Assembly (NCBI GenBank): GCA_017654935.2
Contig: CM065693.1
Span: 55,020,407 to 55,084,406 of the forward strand
Reading direction: 5' to 3'
DNA length: 64,000 nucleotides
Source: Phymorhynchus buccinoides
Taxonomy: Eukaryota; Mollusca; Gastropoda; Neogastropoda; Raphitomidae
Part shown: positions 1 to 59,584 of the stretch, piece by piece
Layout of the letters: every line of letters starts with the position of its first letter
How positions within the stretch are numbered: the first letter of the stretch is position 1
The notes under the pieces: generated by a model
Seen by the model: the letters and a program-made list of their open reading frames with translations, nothing else
Databases searched by the model: none
Told to the model about the DNA's origin: nothing
Made by a program: the position numbers and the translations under genes

Positions 1-190
1 AAATTAGGATCTATTATCCAAGGACCTTATGCTGTTATTTTTGGAAGACAAGGAAAGGCATAAATTGATACCTGTCATATCTCTCTAGGGATGAAAATAT
101 AATTCGCAGTATTGCAGATGCCAACTTTTCTTTACCCAGGTAATTTTTACAGAAAATTATGGCTGAAAAATTGCTGGCAGTGAAACTGAA
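1..190 (-). repeat. diverged family D MITE fragment
   Basis: Scattered matches to family D (TTATCCAAGGACC, GTATTGCAGAT, TTTACCCAGGTAA, GGCTGAAAAATTGCTGGCAG) occur in the same order as in the copies near 8056 and 39406. It is old and degenerate. Confidence 0.5.
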
Positions 191-1454
191 AGTTTTAATT
201 GAAGTTCCAGCCTAGATTGAACTAAATAGCCTCTTGAAGTTTCTAGTCACTTCCGTTCCAACAAGTGCATGGCTTAAACTACTTCCTTCTCAGGAAGGAC
301 ATCCTTTTTTTTTTTTTTAATCTGTGCAGACAGAATTCCTTTTTATAAAAAATTTCAATAACAACAAAATAATTGAAAAAATGGAAAAAAACAGCTTTGC
401 TGTAAGCGATAACCCGATTGCCGTTGTACAAGTCTAGGGAGGCCCACCGCACGATGTGCACAGATCGTGTCAAGAGGTGTTTTTGCCATCACTTTATTTC
501 AACTTAGACTCGGCTTTCACTTACAATAATAGTCATAGCAAATATTCATGTTCCAAATATCCCCTCTGCCAAATTTGAAAGCTATCCGAACTGTGGGGGA
601 AAAATGGCAGCCTACCGAAATCGCCTTCTCGTGCGATCCGCTGTTTACGGACTTAACGCCATTTTGCTCGGCCTAACAATGTCGCCAAGCGTTTTTCAGT
701 ACCCCTTTTTGATTCGCTTGCGCTCGGGAAATCCTACGAATTCAACCAATCAGAAACCATCTTTTGAGAGAAGAAGGGTCCAAGTTTACATCACATGGGT
801 TCTCTGTCGATGTGCTTTTCTGCAATCGCGCTCGACGACTTAGAAACTTTTCATCCAGTTGGAAAACCAAGAACAGTAAGCAAATTTTATCGGAGAACGT
901 GTCAGATTTTAAGTTCAGATTGTTAACTTTCCACACCAATACTAAGCTAACAAGAGCCCCGATTATGCATCAAAATTGCTTTAAATTGATTAAAAGTGCT
1001 CAGCTTTGTGGGTCCGTTGCCCCATTTCGTTGTTTTTTTAATTGTCAGGTTTAACCCTTGCAAGTGTAAATCTGTAATTAATCCTTAAGTTAAAGTCCCA
1101 GACCCCCCTGAACTTTAACAAAACTTAGTCACTCCATTCTAGTGCTAATACTGCTATTTGTTCTAGAGCTCTGACCCTGGCCTAATAAAGCTAAGGTGTC
1201 AAACAGGAATGAAAAGGGTGGCTGCCCTGCTAACTTGATGATGTGTCCACTGGCACCTAGTCTATGTCTGAGTAAAAAACCTCTCCAGTCTGACCTTAAC
1301 TTTTGTTTTTAATTCAGACATGACCATTTCATTAGCTTTCACAAATTTTGTCCCCATCCCCTTTCCCTCTCTATTCCCCTCTCCCTCTCCATTCCCCTCA
1401 CACCCGATGATCTATCCCTCCTATCTTTCAAGCCTGGGAAACTTTGTCTTGATT
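191..1454. other. intron or upstream DNA, no recognisable feature
   Basis: Short open frames at 604-843 and 764-1054 show no domain or motif and overlap each other. Nothing else supportable was seen. Confidence 0.5.
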
Positions 1455-1553
1455 TCGGACACACACGCACATAGCCGCACACACACGCACATAGCCGCAC
1501 ACACACGCACATAGCCGCACACACATGCACTCAAACACACGCACTCAAACACA

Positions 1554-1628
<75 letters not shown>

Positions 1629-1630
1629 AT
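1455..1630. repeat. CA-rich minisatellite and (CT)n microsatellite
   Basis: About four copies of an ACACGCACATAGCCGCAC-like unit run to 1525, then a long CT run at 1555-1625. GT-rich sequence continues at 1700-1810. Peptides read through it are low complexity. Confidence 0.9.
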
Positions 1631-1810
1631 ACCCTACGCTGCATTTGTTTACCCTGTTCTATAATGTATATTTCTTTTATACATGCTTCAACATATCTCT
1701 GTGCGTATGTGCATGTATGCATGCGTGTGCATGCACGTGCGTGTGTTTGTGTGTGTGCGTGCGTGCGGGTGTGGGCGTGTATGGTTGCACACATGTATGC
1801 ACGCGTGAGT

Positions 1811-2777
1811 ATTAAAAATTATGCATGGGCGTATGCAAGTTAGTTTCAACCAATGTTTGTATTATAATATCACCTGCTTTGCTACCTTTATGTTCAAAGC
1901 TGTATGTGTAATGGTATGCCTTGCCACGTTTGTGTTCTATGTTTGTTTATGTATCAAGGACAGATTGGAAGACTAGGCGTTGCTTAAAATCTTTATCCTT
2001 GGAAAATAAAGTTTAAGTTTTCAAGTTTTCTCTCATGCTCGCACGCTCACATAAATATGAAAGCCCTGTTTGAAGACATGAATTCTTCTTCTTCTGGCGT
2101 ACACCTGTTATACAGTCAGGGCAGCTCTGTTGACGAACAGCGCTGTCTTTTCCAGCTCTCGTTTGGACCCATGAATAGAGTTTCATTGACAGTGGTGTGC
2201 TGATGGGCCACACTTCTTTTGCCTCCTTCAGTGATGTACCGAGGATTAGAAAGTGATAGGACAAACTGTTCTGAGATGAGAGAAATCAACAGGACAATGT
2301 CATGGCTCGTACAGAAATTGATAAGACAAAGCATGCCAGTGTTAAAGCCAGCGCGGTACTATATAGGCAAGCAGTAGGCTAAAAATGTCATTTTCTGCAT
2401 GGCGCTCACAGTGAAAACATCCTTTTTTAGACGAAAAAGGAGGGAAAAACTAAACTGGTGCAGGTGAAAGCTCGCAGCTAGGAGTAGGAGAGTCGCTGGC
2501 TTGTTTCTCTCTCTCTCCCACTCACAACTGACTACCCGATTCCTGGGATCGGCTCTTTTATAGCCCAGTTGTGCCTTTAAACATTTAATCAGTTATTTGT
2601 CCTGAAAGGAGAGAACACAATGTTGATGACATTTTCAATTTTAATAGGTCAATGGCCCATGACCGTGGCCTTGGGACACCACTGCCTCCTTGTAAAGGGG
2701 ACATCCATTGAGCTTGATGATTGTGTAGCCATAGCCATATTGCGAAGAGTGCTTGGTCAGAGCTTGTTATCACACCT
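1811..2777. other. no recognisable feature
   Basis: Ordinary AT-balanced sequence. No coding similarity or clear repeat was noticed, apart from a short CT tract near 2505. Confidence 0.4.
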
Positions 2778-3010
2778 TGGCTTAAACACTCCAGGGATTA
2801 TCCCAACAGTGGAAGCGCTTGAACACTATGGTGCAAATGCACCAGCTAGGGATGAGAACATTACGTGTGTGACCGTTTTTGATTACCCCACCACACAGGC
2901 AGCCACACTCCATCATCTGTTGTATGACCCCTGGGTGCATAAAATGAGGGGTCATATCACCGACAATACGGGCCAATGACCCGGGCCCGCTGACAATCTG
3001 AAGCTCTGCT
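2778..3010 (-). repeat. family C MITE fragment joined to short repeat N
   Basis: 2778-2915 carries the family C core in reverse (CCAGGGATTATCCCAACAG, GATTACCCCACCACACAGG). 2924-3005 (GACCCCTGGGTGCATAAAATG to CAATCTGAAGCTCTG) recurs at about 16412-16495. Confidence 0.75.
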
Positions 3011-3217
3011 TTGTACAATGGTTTGTTAGAGAGCACACGCTGGTCTGGTACACTGCAAAACTTCAGCCCTCAGACATGAATTTTTAGGGGAGGAACGCCG
3101 AAGTTCCGTGCGGAAACCCATGCGTAATCAGTAATCTGCACACAAAAAATCTGTAAGTAAAAAATATGAAGGAGTGTGTATATTACATGCGGAAACTCAT
3201 AAGCAATCTCGTCTGCT

Positions 3218-3678
3218 TAAGGGCTTCGCACACTAGCGTCAAGATCTCGAGATCGCGGCGATTTTTGGCTGCAAGGCGCAGTTCTCGAGCAACACAAAAT
3301 CGCGTAGCTACGCATAAAAAATCCTGCTGCGCCGCGAATCTCTCACACGCAAGCGGCGCAGCAGGATTTTTGATGCGTAGCTGTGCGATTTTATGTTGCT
3401 CGAGAATAGATGCGGTTCTAATTTTGATGCTCAAGATCGCAGAGATCGTGAAACTAGCCAATCACAACGGACGGAAGGACCATAACTCAGATTGAAGAAA
3501 AAAAATACTGTTGTTTCTAAGAGGAGGTTTGATGCTAGAGTAATCTTTCCTTGCTTTCAGAAAGCGACGTGAGAACACCACTGCCTCGCTACAATGTGTG
3601 CTGTGATGCAGGCGTCAACGCGTCAAGGCGTTGCTCTGAGAAACAATTGACGCCTGATGCTAGTGTGCGAAGCCCTTT
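3218..3678. mobile_element. TIR element with a long internal hairpin
   Basis: The ends are inverted (AAGGGCTTCGCACACTAGCG and CTAGTGTGCGAAGCCCTT). Inside, 3284-3335 and 3353-3404 form an inverted repeat of 52 bases with about 48 matching and a 17-base loop. No transposase frame; probably a non-autonomous DNA transposon. Confidence 0.8.
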
Positions 3679-3730
3679 ATATAAGTGTATGGGGTTTCTG
3701 TATGGAACTTGAGGATTGCGGATTGTAATG

Positions 3731-5247
3731 TATATGTCGTATAGAATGTTGACCCGCGTAGAATGTATACATTCTATGATAAGATTGTAGAATGTATGCA
3801 TTCTACAATTGGTTGAAAATGAAGCACGAAATGTATACTTTCTACAGCGAAATTGTAGAATGTGTACATTCAATGGACAAAATCATAGAATGTTGACGGG
3901 AATCTGATGTGTCGTAGAATGTTGATGGTTGTACGGTTGTACCTACCTTTACAAGTGGTTTGATACCTTGTCATCGTGCACTTACTGGTCGAGAACCACT
4001 CAGGAACAAGGCGCTCATACGGCTGAAAAGCACGAAGCGCCATCGATATATATTTTTTTTACTGTTCACAAAATTTACACGACATATTTAAAGGGGCACC
4101 CGAATGGATGAGTTTTTGTAAGAAACACGTCGAGATCACCAGAAAGACAGCCTTTTCGAAGATCCGAACACTCACTTTGCTCTGGTTTCCTAGAAATTAA
4201 GCTGCCCAAAAGACGATTCCTCCTCCTTTTGGATGGAGTGGGTGGAGGACACTCATTGCGGTTGAAGTGTTTTCTTTTTCTGTAGTGTAGTAAAACAAAA
4301 TTGGCGCTATTTCCTTTGTTGTGAGCAAAACTCCTTTAGATCAACTGTATAAATTTTGTTTTTAAAGAGAGAAAAAAAGCCTTGTATTGGCTTGCGAAAA
4401 TGTGCAAACGATTTGGCGGCCATTCGAAAAATAGTGGTACACACCTTCTCTTTGGATGAAAGAATTTGACTTCCTCCGCCAAGGAGGAATCGCCCATTAA
4501 ACAGTTTGATTTCTAGGAAACCAGAGCAAAGTGAGTGTTGCAATCTCTGTAAAGGGTGTTTTCTGGTGATCTCGACGTGTTTCTTACGAAAAAAACTCAT
4601 CGGTCAGGGTGCCCCTTTAAATTGGTGTTACTTGAGCAGTACACCCCTTTGGTTTGATTATCGTTGATCATAGGTTGAGAATCACTCATGAACAACTTAA
4701 TTCACACAACGCATTCACTTTGGTGTTAGCTGAGCAGTGCGCTTCCCAGATCCATTTACAAACAAGAATGGAGGGCGAAGACGTGACATCGAGAGATGAT
4801 TTTAAAGATGAGTTTCATAGACGGTGGATGGAGATGATTTCTGACAGAAATAAGAATGTTTCTGCTTGATCCCAAAAGAGGTATGCTGAATTCTTGGACG
4901 TTGTCAGCTGTTTTCTTTGTTTTTAATCAGCTGGACATTAATAAACTTAAAGTCTCGAGTTTTGTTCTGTATGTATTTGTTTATATGTGTCGTCTATGTT
5001 TACAAATGTGGTTATGTAATGTTGAGAGACGCCCCTCTTTCGAATCTAGTCTACTTTCTACACTTTTGTCCGTGTAATGTTGACGGGCTCCATTTCAGCC
5101 CGTGTAATGTATACATTCTACAACAAAACCGATAGAAAGTATACCGAAGTCAACTTTCTACAAAAAACCCATAGAATGTACACATTCTACATTTTAGGCC
5201 GTGGAATGTATACATTCTACGCCGGTCAACATTCTATACGACATATA
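3731..5247. mobile_element. 1.5 kb TIR element with iterated palindromic ends
   Basis: Terminal inverted repeats of 46 bases (3731-3776 and 5202-5247) differ at one position. Next to both ends the palindrome GTAGAATGTATACATTCTAC and variants recur over about 200 bases. A family G MITE is nested at 4089-4619. A short charged frame near 4770-4868 (MEGEDVTSRDDFKDEF) is of unknown meaning. Confidence 0.85.
4089..4619. mobile_element. family G MITE, nested
   Basis: About 140-base inverted arms start AAAGGGGCACCC and end GGGTGCCCCTTT, flanked by TTTAA at both sides, compatible with a TTAA target. The arms share CTTTGCTCTGGTTTCCTAG. A second copy is at 40608-41479. Confidence 0.8.
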
Positions 5248-5270
5248 TAACTAATACAAGCCCCAAATCT

Positions 5271-5593
5271 TCTTTTTCTTCTTCTTCTTCTTCTTCTTCA
5301 GCGTTCCAGATGAATCATGCCCTAGATGTCCAGTCCGGTGTTGTTGATGAAGTTGGTGGTTGTCTCCAGGTCTTGCTTGGTGCCCCACAGCTTTCCCGCC
5401 AGCGTAGCTCCGTTTGGCCAGTGCTGGGTCCGTGCTTCTTGATACAGGGGGCAGGACTGCAGGATGTGCTCCGGGGGGGTTGTGGGCCTGTCTGACACGG
5501 GCAGTCAGGTGTGTGTGACAGCCCAAGACAGTACATGTGGGCGCGCAGTCGGCAGTGACCAGTCCGTAGTCAGAATATAGAGGTCTGCTGTTG
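5271..5593 (-). mobile_element. 5'-truncated LINE, C-terminal end of ORF2
   Basis: The reverse strand shows a degraded LINE C-terminus with a CxC...HxxxxC pattern (EHILQSCP), then KLWGTKQDLETT and a stop, then a (GAA)n tail at 5271-5300. Frames are broken. A 12-base direct repeat AGCCCCAAATCT flanks it (5259-5270 and 5594-5605), the expected target duplication. It landed 28 bases upstream of NEDD4 exon 1. Confidence 0.88.
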
Positions 5594-5633
5594 AGCCCCA
5601 AATCTAAATGCGCATTTTGATTTTTGTTTTCAG

Positions 5634-53223
<47,590 letters not shown>

Positions 53224-53321
53224 AACACATTGACTCCTCCTTCTTTGTTGTCTATTTCTCTGGCTTTTGTCATCTACAGTTCTTTATTATGACAAGCAGA
53301 GTGTGTGTGTGTGTGTTGAGG

Positions 53322-53370
<49 letters not shown>

Positions 53371-53806
53371 TCTGAAAAAAACGCACTCTGGTTCTGTATG
53401 CAAGACTTGAACAAGTGTGTGTGTGTGCGCAATTGACTTAATTCTATTTTTCTATGGATATGTCCTCTCTCTTTGCCTTCCACTGTTGTTGTTTTGTTTG
53501 TGTTTATTTCACCTTGTAGAATATTAGTGTTTTGTCTGTTTGTTTGGGTTTTTTCTCTTTTTTATGGCGATTGATATTCAGTCAGAATTGTATATGAACA
53601 AAACTGTATATTTAAAAATGTATCCATTATTGTCATTTTTTTCTTGCTCTTTTATTTAGTTCATTTCCTAAATTTAAATGTCTGTGTGTGTGTGTTTTTA
53701 ATTTAAGTTTGTGTCTGTGATATTCTTGATTTTCTTGCTTCTGCTGTCGATTGATGTCATTGTCACGGAACGTCACAAGATCCAGCGGAACTGGTTTGTA
53801 CGTTTT
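53224..53806 (+). other. start of NEDD4 3' UTR, end unknown
   Basis: The sequence after the stop is AT-rich with GT and GA microsatellites (53300-53370). I saw no AATAAA in the first 2 kb by eye; the first clear ones are far downstream (57902, 58914, near 59146). The cleavage site cannot be placed from sequence alone. Confidence 0.5.
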
Positions 53807-54227
53807 TGTGACCCAGCACCACGAAATGGACATTAAGTGTCAAAATGACCAGTCTGAGACAATGGTCCAGTTAAAAGCTTCAGACAATTCTCTTTCAAAT
53901 GATATAAGAACCATCTTTGTCACTTTTTTCCTTTTAGAGTTATGAGCATTCAAAGTTGGTAGGGTGACCATCGGCCATTTTGAGAAGTCACATTCTAAAG
54001 TTTAGCCTAGGTGAAGAAACCACCAATCTACTCATTTCAAAGCACTTTTTGTGTATTTAGAGACTATAATAGATATTATCCTTTATAAATGTGAAAGATG
54101 AGATGTCAGAGAGCACGGAAATACCCATAACTCAAAATTGATGAAAAAATTAGATTTTTCACTTTGCAAGCCTGTTATGAGAAACTAGCCCAGCGACTTA
54201 ATGTCCCTTTTGTGGTGCTGGGTCACA
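53807..54227. mobile_element. TIR MITE in the 3' UTR region
   Basis: TGTGACCCAGCACCACGAAA and TTTTGTGGTGCTGGGTCACA are inverted ends, with GACATTAAGT / ACTTAATGTC next inward. No coding frame. Confidence 0.87.
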
Positions 54228-54495
54228 TATAGTTGTGAGACAGGGTTCATTGGGGCAATCATTTGGAGACGGTGGATTGAATGAAATGTAATGGTTGAAA
54301 TACAAAGTGTTATTTTTCACTTTTCCCCATGGCAACAGTCATGCGCTAGTAATGATATTGCTTGCGTATAAGAGTGAAAAATAATGTGTATTTCGACCGC
54401 AGGTTCCTTTTTGACGAACAAGGTTTGTGAAAAGGAGCTGTAACGTACATGCACTGATGATATTTTGTGGGTGACTGGAGTCAATGATGAATGTG

Positions 54496-54670
54496 AAAGA
54501 CCCACCAGATCACGTGTCAAAATCACGGGTTTCACATGTTTTCCCTCTTATAGCTGGTAAGAAATCTTGTTTTGACCAGGTTTGACTCCCATACAAATGC
54601 CCCCAAATTGAAAACGAAACATTTAAAGAGCAGCCTCAATTTCAAGTTGGGGGCATTTGTATGTGGGTCA
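54496..54670. repeat. family I fragment and a hairpin
   Basis: After the family I fragment, 54583-54609 and 54640-54668 are inverted (CATACAAATGCCCCCAA / TTGGGGGCATTTGTATG) around a 30-base loop. Confidence 0.8.
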
Positions 54671-54793
54671 CAGCTACCTAGAAAAAAACAAGAGACTTAA
54701 TCGTGGTGTGTCTGTGTCTTTAAACGTGTCTGAAGTCAAAATGTAAATACCATTTGAGTTGAATAAGGAAAGAGAAAGACCAAAAAAAAAATG

Positions 54794-54974
54794 ACTGTAT
54801 TTTATGGACTATAAGGCGATACGTTATTTTTCCTATACTGAGACCCCTGCGCCTTATAATGTGACTGATAATACAGTAAGAAACTATAATAACAAAATCT
54901 GAATTGTGTGTAATATTTGGGGGGTGCGCCTTACAATCAAATCAGGTGCGCCTTGTAGCCCGTAAAATACGGTA
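54794..54974. mobile_element. family E MITE
   Basis: GACTGTATTTTATGGACTAT to GTAGCCCGTAAAATACGGTA, with GCGCCTTATAATGTGACTGA inside. Confidence 0.85.
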
Positions 54975-55392
54975 GATGCAAAAATAGTCTTCTTTTTCTT
55001 TTCTTTTTTTTTTGCTGTCCCATCTTTTGGGCCGTACAGTGGCGTTGCTCCCATGCCGCTCATTCCGAGTCCCAACTCGCAGCCACACCTCCGCACGCTC
55101 AGGTCGCAGAATCCGAGACCAGCAGTCCAAGGGGAGCTAATCTATGTTAGGCCGTCAGGAGGCAACCAACCGAGGAGACACTGCACTGCTGCTGAGTCAC
55201 TTCGGTGGAGTTCAGTAGAGCCTGTTCAGAAATAGTCAGGCAAAAATAGTCTTGGAAATCTTGCCAAGGAATGAGGCAAGAAAAAGGGAAAGAAGCTGAA
55301 TGGAGAACGTCAGATTTTGTTCTAGCAAAAAACTGTAGTGCATACATATTCTGCCCTCCCCCTCCCCTCCCTTCCTCTCATTGTCCCCCCCT

Positions 55393-55417
55393 CCCCCCCC
55401 CCCCCCCCCCCCCCCCC
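55393..55417 (+). repeat. 25-C run
   Basis: C run within a pyrimidine-rich stretch from 55355; its length is uncertain in any consensus. Confidence 0.85.
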
Positions 55418-55805
55418 ATGACAGGTTTTTTTCCGGTAGTTGGGTCCAACATGAGGTTACAGTTTGCTCAGCTAGTGTGTGTGCGGCAGTGTGCACATCC
55501 TTATTCCGTCATTTGTGGATGTTTCTGAAAAATTTGCCATGCTACTGAAAATTGATGACTGGGCTACTGATTGAAAAAATTCCAAGTAGGCAGGTCTGAC
55601 TGTATGTTACAAATTGGTACCCTATACCACAAGCAGGTTTATTTGCGATCTCCCAAAACCTGCGTCCAGCTCACCTTAAAATCTTTGACAACTCCTCATT
55701 TCTGCAGACTTCATACTATTTGGGTTATCGGTCACATTTTTATTAGGCATGCCTCGACAGTTTAGTAGTTGTATCAACAAATAATATTTCAGTGGTTTAG
55801 AATTA

Positions 55806-55973
55806 CCGTATTTTTCGGATTATATGGTAAGAAGGCCTCCCCCCAAATTTTAACAAAATCCAGATTTTGTTCTTATAATGTTGTTACTTTATTATTAGTC
55901 ATATTAGTATAATGTGTATGGGTTTTAGTCTAGGGGAAAAGTATCGCCTTATATAGTCTGAAAAATAAGGTAC
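55806..55973. mobile_element. family E MITE
   Basis: TACCGTATTTTTCGGATTAT and TATAGTCTGAAAAATAAGGTA. Confidence 0.8.
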
Positions 55974-56099
55974 AGCTACAAGGCACAATTCATGTGTGAG
56001 TGTGTGTGCTATACCTCAACGCTTTCAAAACCATTATGATGACTCTGTTGTTTTGTGTTTGACACCCCAACATTTTTGTTGTTGGTGCGTTACATACTC

Positions 56100-57335
56100 T
56101 GTCAGGTATATGAATGGCATTTCACCGTTATATTGAGGTTATAATTGCGATTTCCCCTCCACCCAACTTGTGCGTTGCCATGTCAAGTGTATGAATGGCG
56201 TTTCACCGTCATATTGAGCGGGTTATCATTGTGCTTTACTCTGTCAAGTGGCGTTTTACCATTATCAGGGATGGGAATTGTCCGCCAAACAGCAAATTTC
56301 CGCCAAAATGACATTGCTTTTCCGTCGAAAAAATTTTCTTGCTGCTAAAAAATTAACTTTTGCCATTTTCTTGCTGTTTTAGGGCTTCAATTACCAAAAA
56401 AAGCTTCAGCGTTACCCCCTGGAGCCCTACTAGTAGGGGCCTTCCGCGGCCCCCAGACCCCCGCTTTTCAGCTTGTTTGCCCTGTCAAGTTATGAATTTT
56501 CCATATTCCCCACTCCACCCAACTTGTGCCTGTCATTATATTGAGGTTATAATTGCGATTTCCCCTCCACCCAACTTGTGCGTTGCCCTGTCAAGTGTAT
56601 GAATGGCGTTTCACTGTTATATTGAGCGGGTTATCATTATGCGATTTCCACTCCACCCAACTTGTGCGTTGCCCTGTCAAGTGTATGAATGGCATTTCAC
56701 CGTCATATTGAGCGGGTTATGTGTTTCCCCCTCCACCCAACTTGTGCGTTGCCCTGTCAAGTGTATGAATGGCGTTTCACCGTCATATTGAGCGGGTTAT
56801 CATTATGCGATTTCCACTCCACCCAACTTGTGCGTTGCCCTGTCAAGTGTATGAATGGCGTTTCACCGTCATATTGAGCGGGTTATCATTATGCGATTTC
56901 CACTCCACCCAACTTGTGCGTTGCCCTGTCAAGTGTATGAATGGCGTTTCACTGTTATATTGAGCGGGTTATCATTATGCGATTTCCACTCCACCCAACT
57001 TGTGCGTTGCCCTGTCAAGTGTATGAATGGCATTTCACCGTCATATTGAGCGGGTTATGTGTTTCCCCCTCCAGCCAACTTGTGCGTTGCCCTGTCAAGT
57101 GTATGAATGGCGTTTCACCGTCATATTGAGCGGGTTATCATTATGCGATTTCCACTCCACCCAACTTGTTCGTTGCCCTGTCAAGTGTATGAATGGCATT
57201 TCACCGTTATATTGAGCGGGTTATCATTATGCGATTTCCACTCCACCCAACTTGTTCGTTGCCCTGTCAAGTATATGAATGGCGTTTCACCGTTATATTG
57301 AGCGGGTTATCATTATGCGATTTCCGCTCCACCCT
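56100..57335. repeat. 86-bp minisatellite, about 12 copies
   Basis: The unit contains GTATGAATGGCGTTTCACCG, ATATTGAGCGGGTTATCATT and CACCCAACTTGTGCGTTGCC. Starts at 56689, 56769, 56855, 56941, 57027, 57107 and 57193 are 86 or 80 bases apart; the 80-base units read GTTATGTGTTTCCCCCTCCA. Confidence 0.94.
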
Positions 57336-57371
57336 TTTTTTCACCCTTGACCCACTATCTTTTCAAAGCCA

Positions 57372-57724
57372 CAGACCTGTTTTCGTCACAACGGATTTGT
57401 CTGTAATTATTACATTTTGAGACCTGATTACACTATTACGGTCAGCAACAACAACAAAAATTATGCATTTTTGCTGAACGAGTGTGAAAAGAAAAGAAGA
57501 AGAAATTGAAAGAAGGCATTGTGTTAGAACCGTACTGAGCACTGTCGTCCGCTATCAAAGCTAGTGATGTCCCTTGAATCGTTACTTCCGCTCGGTTCGC
57601 TTCCTGTTTACAGACCTACAGCACCATTTCTGTCGGTGCGATCGCAATTATGACGAAAAAAGAACACACCTAAGTTGGGTTTGGACGGAAAGTTGCAGCA
57701 TGTGTATTTACTATCTCCCCTTCC

Positions 57725-57755
<31 letters not shown>

Positions 57756-57874
57756 AAAAAAGTTTCGACAGTAATGAAAAATCCTGGTGGAAGGATTTCT
57801 CGGCCGGCAAAACTGATTTCATAGCTTGGGATTAGATCATTAGTGACAGTGAAGATTTTGGGTAAACAGGTCTG
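57372..57874. mobile_element. CAGACCTG TIR element, copy 3
   Basis: CAGACCTGTTTTCG and GGGTAAACAGGTCTG ends. AAGCCA flanks both sides exactly, a 6-base target duplication. Its internal sequence differs from copies 1 and 2 and holds a 23-C run at 57723. Confidence 0.85.
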
Positions 57875-58238
57875 AAGCCAGAAGGTCCTATCGCGGAGAG
57901 GAATAAAGAGAAAGGATAGTACCTTCTGGCTCTCACCCTACCTTTGGCTCTCACCATGATGGCAGTTGTACTCTTCTTGCCGCAGCTATTTCTAGTTCGC
58001 TATTCTATCGTCGATCGCACCTTGGCTCGTTTTTTACTTTTAGTCGGAAGAAATCGTGGCGTACGATTCATCTCCCTTTTCTAATCGGAGCAGATTTCAT
58101 GTGTAATTTTGTGTTTTCTTGCACCATTTTTTGTATGTTTTGTATTGAAGCTGTGTTCAGAGTATTTTGCTTTGATTTCGTGCTGCTTGCTTCATTTTTT
58201 ATTTATTTTAATGCACATGTACGAAGATAACAAAATCG

Positions 58239-58631
58239 GTAAAGGTAAAGATGTGCCACCCCCCATCCATTTCTCGGTTAATTGTATTTTTCCGTTTTTG
58301 CCTTTCTTACCATACATAAAGCTGTATTTTAGGAACATTTTTAGCTAATAACCTTTTTGGAATACTAACCCTACCCCTACCCCTAAACCTAACCCTACCC
58401 CCCACTATGTACTGCAGTACACCGCGATTTGTCACAGTTGTGGTTCGTTGCGTTTTTCCGTCTTATACGGTGGGGGGTAGGTTTAGGGGTAGGGTTAGGG
58501 TTAGTATTCCAAAAAGGTTATTAGCTAAAAATGTTCCTAAAATACAGCTTTATGTATGGTAAGAAAGGCAATAACGGAAAAATACAATTAACCGAGATAG
58601 GTAGGGGGGGTGGCACATCTTGACCTTTACC
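58239..58631. mobile_element. foldback element with telomere-like motifs
   Basis: Arms 58239-58404 and 58470-58631 are inverted with a few mismatches around a 65-base loop. The inner arms carry CTAACCCTACCCCTA and its inverse GGTAGGGTTAGGGTTAG-like sequence; the outer arms share GGTGGCACATCTT. Confidence 0.88.
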
Positions 58632-59584
58632 AAAAAATCTATGTTGATGGATTTCGTTTCTCTCTCCAAAACTTTTGTCACGTTGCTTCTCTTTTTCGCA
58701 CGTTGTGGCATCAATATTTGACTTTTTTTTTGGAAATTCCAATTTTTGTTTGGTGTATGTTTGTTATACAATATAATTATGCAATGGAAGGTTGACCTAG
58801 ATTTGCGCTACCTCCAGGATCGGCACACTTATAACAGAATTTGTTCCTAAGCGCAAAAGCCGTGAGAATGTAAATTTTCTATTCTCATTTTTGGTTAGAT
58901 GCTTTGGGAGTATGAATAAAACGTAGTTCCTTTATGTTTTATGGTAGGTCAAGATTTGCTCAACATGCATTCATATCAGCATACACTAAGGGCAATAACT
59001 CATACATTCAATCTCTACAAAGTTGTTTCTCCGTCATGTTTTTTGTAATGTTGCCACTTTTTCCCCCCATTCACTTTATGCAATGACAAACATGCAAAGT
59101 AGCTAGAGTATTGTGGAACGATTTGGTATTGTTTGATATCATATAATAAAGTAGCAAGAGTATTGTGGAACGATTTGGTATTTTCTGTCGATGTTGATTA
59201 CATTGGAAAATCAATCCCACCTTTTTCCTCTTTGTGAACCTTTTAAATAAAAAGGCTTTTTTCCCCTTTAATTTAAATTACTTCACTTTAATTTACAACC
59301 ATAGCAATCAGAAAGGCATCTGTGATTTGAATCAAAAGAGCACAAGAAATTGCAAATTTATTATTTTGTGAAAGAAGAAAAGGTTTTATAGTTGTGTTGC
59401 GTTGCTCAATGGCCAGTGTACTAAAAAATAGTTTAAAAATCATGTTATTTTTTGTGGTCACAAAAATCTTAAAATCACTCTTTCCAAAATCCTCAGTAAA
59501 ATTAAAATGATAATCGCCACTACAGTCTTGCATGGATCAGTATAACTACTATAACTTTAATTTTGATGGAAGAGCGTGGGGGAT
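58632..59584. other. AT-rich, no recognisable gene
   Basis: It includes a short direct repeat, AAAGTAGCTAGAGTATTGTGG (shortened form) at 59095 and 59150, and AATAAA at 58914. No coding similarity was seen. Confidence 0.4.

Noticed and set aside
604..1054. Possible upstream coding exon
   Set aside because: Overlapping frames without C2-like or other motifs, and no fitting splice donor was identified for joining to exon 1.
58370..58510. True telomere
   Set aside because: The telomere-like strings are short, inverted about a loop and internal to the sequence; they belong to a foldback element.
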